Positions 46,069 to 56,771 of a DNA stretch of 64,000 nt are shown here, piece after piece. A model generated the notes under the pieces. That model ran no database searches. It had not been told where the DNA came from and saw only the letters and a program-made list of their open reading frames with translations. Every line of letters begins with the position of its first letter. Position 1 is the stretch's first letter. The DNA is from Carya illinoinensis. Lineage: Eukaryota > Streptophyta > Magnoliopsida > Fagales > Juglandaceae. The stretch covers positions 36,160,001-36,224,000 of the forward strand of contig NC_056760.1 of the NCBI RefSeq assembly GCF_018687715.1. Direction: 5' to 3'. Position numbers and translations under genes: made by a program.

Positions 46069-46883
46069 TGATGGGAACCAAGGTGGAGCTATCCTTAAAG
46101 ATCCCTTGCAAATTCCAGATGGGCCAATTACAATATCAAGAGCCAAGAAGATCAAGGAAGCAATGCAAGGATTGGTGCAATCCACTTGGGATGAAGCTAG
46201 GAAGAGCCCAACACTCAAGATGGGCTTAAAGGGAAAAGAACCAGTTTTGATCCACTTGATACAAGCTATGGAAGACATGACTTAAAGATTGGGCCTATTG
46301 TTGTTAAGGCTTTCAATTTGTTTAACGGTATTTTATTATTAGTTTAGAAGAAGTGGGCTTGAGGATGCTTGGCCCACGTATGTCTTATTTCTAATGGACT
46401 AGGGTTATTTTTGAGAAGGCCTTGTATTTTTGGCCAAGGGTTTATTTGAAAAGTTATAATTTTATGTCTTACTAGGGTTTCAGAAGTAACTGTAGCGCGG
46501 CATATGACACTGTTCACGCTACAGTACCCGACGCATTATTTACTTAGGGTTTTTGAGAATTGTCTATTTAAACCACTTGTAACCTCATTTGAGAGGCAGA
46601 CTATATGGAATTGTGATTGAGAGTTGAGTTATCTCCTCTTGTTCTTCTTGAACTTCTAAACTTATCAAAGGTAAATTAAAACCTTTGTGGCGTTCTTCCT
46701 TTGTAATCTAGGTTCTTGAGACGGGTTCTTTAATGGGTCTAGATTTTGATATAATCTAGGTTCTTTGAACGAGTTCTCATCGGGTCTAGATTCTCCATCC
46801 ATATACCTGAGTTTGGGTTTATTGGGGTTGTTTTTCCAGTATTTTTGTTGGGTCTCAAAGCAAGTCTATTGGGGTTCACATCA
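46069..46883 (+). mobile_element. Solo LTR, 815 bp, with coding sequence at its 5' end
   Basis: It starts TGATGGGAACC and ends CACATCA, with terminal TGATG..CATCA inverted repeats and the 5-bp target duplication ACATA (46064-46068, 46884-46888). The first 215 bp are an open frame that enters from the LTR start and ends at TAA 46282-46284. It includes DGPITISRAKKIKEAMQGLV, typical of the C-terminus of plant Ty3/gypsy polyproteins, so this family's coding region runs into its 3' LTR. 'ctatttaaacc' at about 46563 may be the promoter TATA region. It sits in a PRXL2 copy 3 intron. A relative occupies 1-287. Confidence 0.8.
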
Positions 46884-47948
46884 ACATACTTGATCAATAC
46901 TATGAGGTCCAATTACAACCAAAGCCACATCTGATGCATCTATTATATCCTGTCAACATATCATATATATTAGTACTATGTTGACATCAGTACTTCTCAC
47001 TTATCATTTTAAACCAACAAAAATTAATGGGGAAGATGCCAATAAGTTATTGAGTATTTTCTACTCCTCAACAATCTTACATTGTTGTTAATATCATGGG
47101 GGAGCAAATACTTTGTTTCTTTTCGTAGGTAGAATTTATGTTATAGCAAAATGAATGAACGCATGGCATCTATAGTCCATCCACACACTTAGCTTCTTGG
47201 TGGCAAGATAATCAGCTCATTTGAGGCAAAAGACACGCATGCAAAATAAGAGATAAGTACCATACGCAAAATGAATGATCGGTGCGCACTACTTAAGTAA
47301 AAATATTACCTCCATTAGCCTCTACTATCTCTTTTATGTTCATTGTGACAGAAATCTGCACATAATAATCATATATTTATATAATCTCTTATCCAAAATG
47401 GTGAGCGAATGCCACGACAGCTTTCCTATCTATCCACAAATCAAAAATTGGGATCGCATTTCCATTCAAATCGAACACTTTCACTGTGTCTAGCACACTT
47501 GCCGTATCTTCACCCGCCACTAAAGTTTCGGCAGTTGTTGACATCCGCACATGTCATAATTCAAAATGATTACATTTGTTTGCCTAGAAAATGAGGAAAT
47601 ATAAACATCATGATACTTCAGATTTTTAGTGTAAAACGACGAAAATTAATAAAAGGACACATATTATTCTTTACTTTTTTTCCCTCTTTTTTGTTTATAG
47701 AAACCAAAGATATATGATTAGAACAAGAAATTTAAACAAACCTACCAAGACAACCCAATATTGTAGAAGTCATGAGGAGGGTTTGCCATGGTGAGAAACT
47801 GGTTGCATACTTGAGGTGTTTGGGAATCGTAGAAAGTCTGAGAGTGCAATTTGGTGATAGGCCAAGAAGCGCATGTGTTGAAGTAGGGTTGTTGATCCTG
47901 TTGGAGTAAAGATTATTGGTTGAAAGTGTGGTAGACAGAAGTCGCCCT

Positions 47949-48416
47949 GGATGGATGCTCAAAGGATAAGCAAAAACTCTGCCCAAGGACTCTGGTTGCT
48001 AAACTTTTGGGTGGAATCGTGACCGTTGGTCGTAATTGTGGGAAATGGAGTTACACGTCCCCATCACTAGATCTAGCATGCTAACCCATCCCCATCACCA
48101 TCAATACATGGGATGTCTAAAACGCCCAATGTATGGACTGGTCATTAAAACAAAGGGTTACGTATGTTAATATTTGAGTTGGGTTTAGATTTGGAAAATA
48201 CAAGACATTTTATTTGCAACGATAAGGAATTTGTCACAAAAGCTTTTGGCAGTGAAAATTATATCACCGCAATTAATTTAGACAGAAAAAATCAATTTCG
48301 ACATCTTTGGTATCTTTTACAGCGATATTATTTTGCCGCTAATTATATTGGATGATATTTAGCTATTTGCGATTATTATTTAACTATTAACGGTAACCTT
48401 AAATCATGATAAAAAG
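47949..48416. other. Upstream remnant of PRXL2 copy 3, then CACTA-like debris
   Basis: 47949-48055 resembles the upstream region of PRXL2 copy 1 up to about 6121, then similarity stops ('gttacacgt'). No adenylate kinase exon follows, unlike unit 1. 48060-48145 matches block D ('catgggatgtctaaaac'). 48190-48400 has 'ttgcaacga', 'caccgcaatt', 'ttgccgct'-type motifs of a degraded CACTA-like region. Confidence 0.45.
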
Positions 48417-49081
48417 TAGGGATGCTACCCACCCCATACTGTGCAAGGTAGCCCCCTCCCCGCACCCCGCCTTGCATAGGGTGGGGGGTGGGTTTTCACC
48501 CCCACTTCCGCATCCTTGGGGTGGGGTACCCCGCCCTGCTAGGCAGAGGGAGAGCCGAATTCCCAATCCGCCCTGCCTCATATTCACTTAAAAAGAAGAC
48601 TACATTTTACCAAGTTTAAAAATTATTCCTAAGTCCAAAAGTGATCAAAAATACATTTTTAAACTTAAATTATAAATTTAAATTTCATAAATATGACTAA
48701 ATTTAAAAACTATGTAATTTTTAAATTTGTTAGTGCATAGTTTTTGTAAGTTGTAGTATAGTAGTTTTTAAATTATGTAGTTTTTAAATTTGCTAGTGCA
48801 TACTTTGTGAACAAGTCTAACAAATTGTAATATATATTTATATATACACAATTTTTAAAATATAAACATATATAATTTTATATATTTATGTTTTTATATA
48901 TATATAATATATAAGCAGGGCAGGATTGGGCCCTCCCCGCCCCCGCTAGGGGGCTAAGATGCGGGGCGGGGCGAGGCCCCCCGCCCTAGCCCATATGGTT
49001 TTGGGTTGCCCGCCTCACCAAGTGGGGGAGGGGCAAACGGGGACAGGGCAGCGGGGTGCGGGGCCCCCTTGCCCACCCCTA
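48417..49081. mobile_element. Non-autonomous hAT-like element with GC-rich ends
   Basis: Very GC-rich ends (48417-48580 and 48915-49081) flank an AT-rich core. The left end begins 'tagggatgctacccacccc' and the right end closes 'ccttgcccacccct', an approximate inverted TAGGGGTG terminus typical of plant hAT elements with compositional symmetry. Near-duplicate flanks ('ataaaaag', 'ataaaata') are a possible decayed 8-bp target duplication. It encodes nothing recognisable. Confidence 0.5.
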
Positions 49082-51264
49082 ATAAAATATCACAATTAAA
49101 AATCAGAACTAAAGGTAATGTTTGAAATTAAAATCTAAAAGCATTCATATTCGGTTTTCTATAATTTTCTTTAAATCTTAGCTAGAAATCATACTTCTTA
49201 TAAATTTCTCTTAAATTTTATTCATCTCTAAAAAACTTCTTACATCCGATTTTATATTCTTTATCTATTCTATTAAAATAATCTTTTTACTATTAATATT
49301 TTGTTATTATTTATACTATTTTATTTCTACATCTTTAATTATTTTCTGTAAAATATATACAAAAATTAATTTAAGTGATGAATAGTAACTTTCCAAATAC
49401 AAGGAGTCACCGTTTACATCTTAAATATATACCTTAAAATAAAAAACCGGATAGAGTGCTTATTTTATTAAAAAGTTACGTTAATTTCTTAAAATTTAGA
49501 GATTTTAGAAATTGAAATTCTCCTCCCTCCCTCTTTTCCTATCTTCTCTCTCCCCTAACCCATGCCATCCCGCTCCCTCCCCTATTACCTCTCTCGCCCT
49601 CGCCTGCGCCCAGCCACCAACCACCACAAGCCATCATAAATAGAACCGTTGCACACCGCCGGCCAACCAACTCCCTCCTCTCCCTTGGCCCCTCACTCCC
49701 TCGACGTTGCCTATCTCATTCTCTTCTTGATTTCTACCCCTAACAGCCCTTTCCACCACCAACAACCAAACAGGCCGCCATCAATCAACCTCCGTGAGCC
49801 ATTGGTAAGTCCTCTCCTCTCTCTCTCTCTCTCTCTCTCCGACTTCTCCCTCTCCCTCACGTTCTCCTCTACTCGCAACACCTCTAGTTGCACAAAAAGT
49901 GCCGACCACCATACAGGGTGGCTCCTCCGTGTCCAACCAAGATAGCAAAGGCAAAGCCACAGATTTATAATTATTTCCTCCATGCCATTGCAGTCACAAA
50001 GAGCCTCCATGACCCAAATAGCCCTTCCATCCTGCACGGTAGCAACTGTTTTTCTTGTCTCAAGCCTACATGCAGCTTCACCATCAACAACCATCTGAGA
50101 CATTCTCAGCCCCTAGATTTTTGGTATAACCCTCATTTCTCTATCTCTTAGATTAATTAGCACACTTTATTAAATTGTATTGAGCCATGAATGAAGCTTA
50201 TAAATCTTTATGATTGTGTTTGGGGTTGGTGCATAAACGATATGGCAGATTTATATATTGAATGTGCTGGTTTCAATGAACTAAGAAAAGTGATGTAAAG
50301 GTTGGGATATTGTGGAGCTCTATGATTATGTTGGTTTAGTGTATGTTGAGTGAAGTGATAAAGGGGTATGGTACATATGTAAGCTTGGTTGAGATTGTAG
50401 AAGTTGGGAAATTGTGAAGCACGATTATAGTATCGATTAAGATTTGTGAAGGTACTTGATTATTTGGCTTTGTGTACGTTGAGTTTAAATGGATGATGAA
50501 TTGAATATGCATGTTCTATTTATTGTTAATTGGCGTATTGATTGAATCTAATGATTGTGGGGGCTGGGATTGAAATGGAGTTGCAAGTGAAGCATAGAGA
50601 TTGTGAAGTATGGGGTAGTGTTGGTTGTTCTATGTGGAGTTTAGGCGGGCTTTGTATTGAGTATGTGTGTTGTATGTATTGCCAAGAGGCTTATATATTG
50701 AGTAAAGTATTTTAAGTGTTGGAGGGACAGATTTTATGCATTTTGAAAGTAATATGAGGTTTATACGATCATAATTTGTGTAATGGGTTTAGTTTATGGG
50801 CACATATTTATTTAGTTGAAGAGTTGGTAAGATTTTTTTTAAATGCAATGGTTTATGAATTTGAATGTACATGAGAACCATGAAGTCCAAGAATTGGACA
50901 GATTTGATTATGTTGGGTGTTCTCTGCATGAAGAATGGATTGAGGTTAGGCTCAAGTGATAAATGAATAGTGTGTATATTGGTGTTTGTGGTATTCATTG
51001 GACAGATTTTTGCATAAATATGTCGGTTACGATAAATTATATGGAAGTGATGTATGGATTGAGAATTTGTTATGGGGTATGCATGTTTGTGTGAAAGAAG
51101 CTTATTAGTCTTTGTGAATTGTAGTTGTGTTGGATTGATGTATATGTGCAACAAGTATGCTAGTATCTTTTATGAATTTAAGTTGTGTATATAGAAGATT
51201 GGAGTGGAATGATAGGAATTGGTACTAAATATTGAAGTGATGTTGGTTGGGATTTAGTTGTAGG
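49082..51264. other. No gene recognised; pyrimidine-rich zone and probable LTR-type repeat
   Basis: 49510-49860 is C/T-rich with a (CT)n tract at 49817-49840 and Pro/Ser-type chance frames. 50160-51260 is made of short, similar phrases ('gttgggatattgtg', 'gttgggaaattgtgaag', 'ttgagt..', 'gtgatgtatg') without a stable reading frame. This resembles the untranslated or LTR part of a retrotransposon. No termini or target duplication were found. Confidence 0.35.
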
Positions 51265-52330
51265 CTTGTGAGATCAGTTTATTTTCTTTTTCCTCAGAAA
51301 ATAAAGGTTTAAATGTTAAAGAACTGTGTGAGATCAGTTCTGGCTGGGTTCTGCTTTCATAGTTACCAGTGGGTGAGTTCCTTGATTTTTTGTGCCCTGT
51401 TTCTATCTAATGCATGTGTGTACTACAAACCACAAATATGCATAATGTTCTGTTTTAGTATTGTGTTATGCTTGATTGTTGGTTTTCTTTTATGTGAATC
51501 ACAGTCTGGGGATGGAATTCATATCTAATCCATTCATATAACATTTTTTAATCATTACTTTCATCAGTTTGATTTTCTTATAACTAGCCCGACTCCTTCC
51601 CCTTCACTACTCCCTTTTCTTAATTTTCTTATCTCATAATATCATTGTCAATATTAATTAAGTCTTCAAAACTTCTCTATTGACTTTATTCCTGTTTTGT
51701 CCTTCTCTCGATTTGCCTGCAGGCGTTTCTCAAGTTGAGATATGAGATCACCAAGGTTGAACGCATCTTTGTGGTGGGGAACTCTGGCAAACATTTTGAG
51801 ATAATTCTAGTTAAGTGTCTTGGATACTCGTTTAATTCCAGCATGTTTATAGCTGATTTTAGGAAACCACACACATACACACAAGTGCACATCTTCCACT
51901 TGATCATATCTGGAATAGATCAAAGGTGTTGGGTGTATGCCCCTGAAGCATTATGGGCTCTGGCACTGGTGGACCATGCTAAAAGTTGTGGTCTTACTCA
52001 TGATAAATGTTGCTGCAACAAAATTTTTATTAAGTTCTTGTTCACCCATTTTGGCCAAAAAAACCATTCATTGTCTAAGCTATCAGGCCAAACTCGAGTT
52101 TTAGGGATGCATTAATTGTTTTGGAGATGTATTAATTGTTAAATATGACATCGTTGTATGTTTCTTTGCGAACAACAAGTACATAAAACTCATTGCATGT
52201 TTAGCACTAATGCATGTTTATAGGTATCTAGTATCTACATTCTAGATGCACAAGTAGTACATACAACGAATTTTGTGGTTTGGGATTGTATTTGGATTAA
52301 TGAGAGAGCTGTACATGTGTGCTCGTATTT
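51265..52330 (+). repeat. Segmental duplication block E, copy 2
   Basis: Collinear with 32525-33290. The exon-like frame (51722-52013) is better preserved: AFLKLRYEITKVERIFVVGN, then FNSSMFIADFRKPHTYTQVH and ISGIDQRCWVYAPEALWALA. An additional 240 bp (52010-52260) is absent from copy 1. The source protein is not recognised. Confidence 0.55.
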
Positions 52331-52680
52331 TACAAAAGTTGTTTTTTTTTTTAAATATATAAAGGACATTTAGCGGCGATATCCTTCCATCGCAAATATC
52401 TATTTCCCACAATTCATATTGATTGTAATAATCTTTTTCCGCACAAATCAATCGCCGCAAATAATATTTCCTACAAGAAAGATTGCCGCAATAAGCAATT
52501 ATTTCCAAAATTTTTAAAAAATCTCCGAAACAACATTTTTTTGGGAACTCTTACAGCAGCTAGGTCGTGACTCATAAAATTTTCATGAAATATTTATTTG
52601 CGTCAACTTTTAAACTTTTTCTTGCAATTTTATGTCGTGACAAAAACTCATTTTCCTTGCACGTATGATTTATCTACGAG
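52331..52680. mobile_element. Degraded CACTA-like end, partner of 33300-33600
   Basis: The same motif series ('agcggcgatat', 'catcgcaaatat', 'atcgccgcaaata', 'ttgccgcaataa') ends in 'attttccttgcacgt'. The insertion therefore predates duplication of block E. Confidence 0.5.
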
Positions 52681-53338
52681 AATATGGTTAAAGTTAAAAT
52701 AAGAAATCAAATTTATCCACAAATTTGCTATTTGAGCACATATATGGAGTTAATATTGGAGTTAAAATTAGTTTATACAGTTACCCGTTCAGAGATTGTG
52801 GCCAAGTTGAGTATGCAAAAGGAGAGAGTGAGTTTTGTAGCTTTCATGAGAAAAATTAATTTTCTTGGAGTGTTTGCCAAGAACCACACAAAACACAACA
52901 ATGGAGATTCGTACGTGTGATGTGAGACAAATTTAGCTACTGGAGATTCCAGTATAATAGAAACAAGATTTAAAATTAACGGCAATCACGGTCTGAAATG
53001 TTAATGTTTATGGGTAGAAAGAAGGGTCAAGCCTACGGAAAGAGAAAGAAGAAGCTAAGAGTAAGATGTACTTGAATAGTGTTAAAAAGACAGATGGGGT
53101 GAAAGAAAATATATTAAGGCTTCACATTGCTAGATGTACTCCTAGCTAGAGTGGGTATGGATATGAATGCAAAACTGAACGAGTTTACATCTTTCCATCC
53201 TCTCGGACATGGCTTTGTTTGGATTGCAAGATACTCTAATCACAACTATATATCTAAATACTACAAATAAAAACATTTCAATTTTAAATCTTCAATTTTA
53301 CCATCTAAATCATTAATTACCTAACATTACAACTTATA

Positions 53339-53356
53339 ATAATAATAATAATAATA
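53339..53356. repeat. (AAT)n microsatellite
   Basis: About six AAT units immediately left of the hairpin at 53384. Confidence 0.8.
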
Positions 53357-53383
53357 ACTTCTTAAATTCCAAAATAAAAATTA

Positions 53384-53440
53384 TATGTCACTATGTTTCG
53401 TTGCATCAGCCAAACGAATGCAACGAAACATAGTGACATA
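53384..53440. repeat. Perfect 23-bp inverted repeat (hairpin)
   Basis: The arms 53384-53406 and 53418-53440 are exact reverse complements (left arm starts tatgtcactatgtttcg), with an 11-nt spacer. Similarity continues imperfectly outward (ttata/ttataa type flanks). The arms show no decay, unlike everything around them. Confidence 0.85.
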
Positions 53441-53645
53441 CAAATTATAGATTCCTCCAATTGTATGGATAAAAGTAGCCATTTAAGGCGTCTCTCACTT
53501 GGTTTTTCCAAGAAAGATGGGGATGGGCATGAACCAAATTTTTTATCCCAAAGCCCTTTCTTAGTTTTCTTTAAGTGCTATGTTAGTAGTGATGGAGTAA
53601 TTGTAGGGGACCCTACTCTTAATATATATTACTTTCTTTTTTATC

Positions 53646-54055
53646 AAACGAAATGCTTGCTTACTTAGACAAAAATTAAAAAAATGAGGCTAAAAGCAAT
53701 TCAAGAAAAAGCGAAAGGAAGCATCACTACCACCTGCTAGCTTGGAACAAAAGCTCGTAAACAAGTGATCAGAACTAAAAAGTAAAGAGTAAAGACTATC
53801 CGTTGACGAGTAAAAAACTACCCCTTCATGTCATCCACGTCAACAAGTAAGAGGGGGAAATTTTGATTCCCTAGCTCAGACCAAACAATACGTCGAGCAA
53901 TATATATTAATATGTAAGCATGGGAGCTATATATAATTAATACATGAATATTAGTCAATGAGTTGTCGCATGCATCTTTTCTTATATATAAAATTCTACG
54001 TCAGGATCAGTCGTCATGCACATATACAGTACTAATCGATTATTACTCATAAAAA
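53646..54055 (+). promoter_or_regulatory. Leader/promoter region of kinase copy 4
   Basis: Similar to the region upstream of kinase copy 2 (19441-19800) and to the orphan copy at 16741-17200. It ends with a TATATATAAAA motif (about 53983-53993) and 'cgtcatgcacatatacagta', then 'actaatcg.ttattactca', matching the leader just before the copy 2 ATG. Confidence 0.45.
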
Positions 54056-56771
54056 TGGATTCATTCCCCTTGAAATAGGGATGCTAAAAAATCTAACCAA
54101 TTTATCCCTTATTTCAAACATGCTCGTTGGTTCCATCCCTACCACTTTGGACCATTTAACTAATTTGAAATATCTAGGCCTTAGTTGGGATAAAATTAAT
54201 GGATCCATTCCTCTCGAAATACGGATGCTGAAAAATCTGACCTATTTAGACATTCATTCCAACATGCTTGTAGGTCCAATCCTTACCGTCTTGGGTCATT
54301 TAACTAATTTAAAATATTTAGACCTTGGTCAGAATAAAATCAATGGATCTATTCCCTCTGAATTAGGGATGCTAAAAAATCTGACCGATTTATACCTTAA
54401 TTCGAACAGGCTCGTCGGTCCAATCCCTCTCATCTGAGATAATTTAACTTATTTAGAATATTTAGACCTTAGTATAAACTATTGAATTGGAAGCATTCCC
54501 TATCACGAGGATAACCTTTATTGGGTGAAATATGTTAACCTTAGTCATAACTTTATTAGTGGATAAATACCTGTTGCACTTGGGAGTGTTGTAGTAGCCC
54601 GTCTCTCAAGTTTGGATCTTAGCTACAATAATCGTATGGGCCATATCCCCCCTTCTCTCATTTATATTAAAGAAATTGACTTGTCACACAATTCTTTGAA
54701 GGGCCAATTCTAGACGGTTTTGATCTTTATCATAAATCCCATACATTAACTAGCAATAGGGATTTATGCGGTCAATTCAAGATTTTTCCTCCATGTCCCA
54801 AAAGCAAAAAGTCAATCGCAACCAAAATAGAAATTTTTGCTCCCATCACCACTTTCCTCAGATTCCTAGCTATTGGGGCTATTCTCTTGTCTCATTGTGT
54901 GTTCAAGGAAAATCAATTTGAGTTAAGAGAATTTAAGAATGGGAACTTATTCTTGATATGGAATTATGATGAACATAGTGCATATGAAGACATTATTGAA
55001 GCAACCGAGGATTTTGACATCAGATATTTTATTGTAACTGGTGATTATGGTAGTGTTTACAAAGCAAATTTACCAAGCAGAAATGTAGCTACTTAGAGAA
55101 ACTTTAGCAGAGAGTGGCTGAGAATCCAACTTTCTATAGGAGTTTTTTGAATGAGGAGAGGGTGTTAATAGAGATTCGACATCGAAATATTGTGAAGTTG
55201 CATGGATTCTATATACATAAAATATGCACATTTTTAATTTACGAGTACATGGAAAGGGGAAGCCTATTTTGTGTCCTAAGAAATGTTGATGAAGCTATGG
55301 AACTAGATTGAGCAAGAGGGTAAACATCATCAAAGGCACAACACACGCTGTATCTTGCATGCATCATGAATGCATCCCATCAATTATTCATAGACATATA
55401 TCATCCAACAACATTTTGCTAAACGCCAAATTCCAAGCTTTTATCTTTGACTTTGGAACTACTAAGCTCCTTGTTCCTAACTTCTCCAATCAAACATTGG
55501 TTGCCGGCACTTATGGTTATATTGCTCTAGGTAAATTGTTAATTGATTATTTTTACCACAACAATGTCATTTAAATTATTTAATTAAGAATATTGAATAT
55601 AATTATTCCATTAGTCATGTATCTAAACATTTTTCAAGTTTATTTTTCTTTACTTTTTTATTTTTGGTCAAATTTACACAATTTATGAATCATTATCACC
55701 AATTAAGCTAAAAGGATATTAAGTTGATAAAACTAAAAAGACATGTAATATTATCTAAAATCCCAATAATCTTAAATTATAAATTTAATTAGATATATTT
55801 ATTTTTCATTTAATATGTTTAGCATAATCACATATATTATTTAATAATAATACATTTGGAGTGGATAATGAGATAATATAGGAATAGTTTGCAATTAGAA
55901 TTAATATAATAATATAGTAACTTCCTATAATCAAAGTTTCATGATCATGATTTAGAATTCATATAATAGTAGTCCTAAATCTGAATAATGTGCGAGCTAG
56001 TTGAATCATCTAAGATACCAATTAAGAATATCATATATATCTTGTAAATATTTTATTTTAAGATATTTGAAATAAGTCTAAAATGTTTTTTAAAATTTAT
56101 AAAATTTCTTAGATTCAAACCATATCCTCTACCGAAAAATAAATAAATAGTTGAAGCTAGAATCCATTTTTGTGAACTTTGTTTATTTTTAAGAATATTA
56201 TATGATGAAGTTTTCACGTCTTTATATTCTCTCTTTAAAATACTTGTATTTTGAAAACTAAAAATTATTATCGATAACTTGATTAAATATTAATCTTCAT
56301 TAAAAAATTTTACTATTAAATTATAATTATCAATTTAATTAGATGTAATATTACTGTTCATTGACCGTATTTAGTCATTCTCATCATTTTTTTTCTTTCT
56401 TTATAGAGTTTGCCTACACAATAACAGTTACTGAAAAATGCGATATATATCGCTTTGGAGTGGTGGTGCTAAAAGTATTAATGAGAAAGCATCTAGGAGA
56501 ACTCCTGTCCTCATTATCATCATCAACATCATCACAAAATATGATGCTAAAAGATATATTAGACCAGCACCTGCCATCTCCAAATCGTCTAATTGGACGA
56601 GATATTTTGCTTGTTGCCATTATAGCATTTGCATGCCTTCACACCCAACCAAAGTCTCTGCCTACAATGAAATGTGTATCACAAGAATTTCTATCTTGCA
56701 AGAAGCCGAATGTCACACTTGACTACAGTTTCACTCCTGCAGAAAATATTAGTTATGATACTGAGTTTTGA
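54056..56771 (+). pseudogene. LRR receptor kinase copy 4, heavily degraded
   Basis: The leader ATG is joined directly to the middle of an LRR (ATGGATTCATTCCCCTTG), so the signal peptide and first LRRs are deleted. Five LRRs read in frame to a stop at 54435-54437, and more follow with stops. Next come a membrane-juxtamembrane region, kinase exon 1 (to 55530) with several frameshifts (near 54710, 55096, 55311) and exon 2 from 56407. Besides the frame damage, the catalytic HRD Asp is His (IIHRHISSNN), the Gly-loop is altered (IVTGDYGSVYKA) and the activation-segment end is IAL instead of IAP. Its tail has drifted (KKPNVTLDYSFTPAEN). No PRXL2 partner follows. Confidence 0.85.

Larger units (their letters stand above)
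43910..47948 (-). pseudogene. PRXL2/AAED1-like, copy 3, broken
   Basis: Remnants of all nine exons can be found on the - strand. Exon 1 is near 47745-47948 (TLSTNNLYSNRINNP..) with ATG changed to AGG. Exon 2 is near 47400-47545. Exon 3 is near 47193-47240, reading RVFC where a CVxC redox motif is expected, with an in-frame TGA four codons after it and both splice sites lost. Exon 4 is near 46885-46950, exon 5 near 45728-45765, exon 6 near 44880-44955 and exon 7 near 44663-44760. Exon 8 near 44250-44281 has an internal deletion. Exon 9 is at 43910-43970 with a shifted end. Introns have acquired a solo LTR and a tandem duplication. Most lesions differ from those of copy 1. Confidence 0.8.

Noticed and set aside
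49649..50151. Pro/Ser-rich frames on + and a long frame on -
   Set aside because: Composition is explained by the pyrimidine-rich tract; there are no domains and no splice or leader context.
53393..53668. 91-codon frame next to the perfect hairpin
   Set aside because: It begins inside the inverted repeat, has no recognisable domain and no upstream signals.
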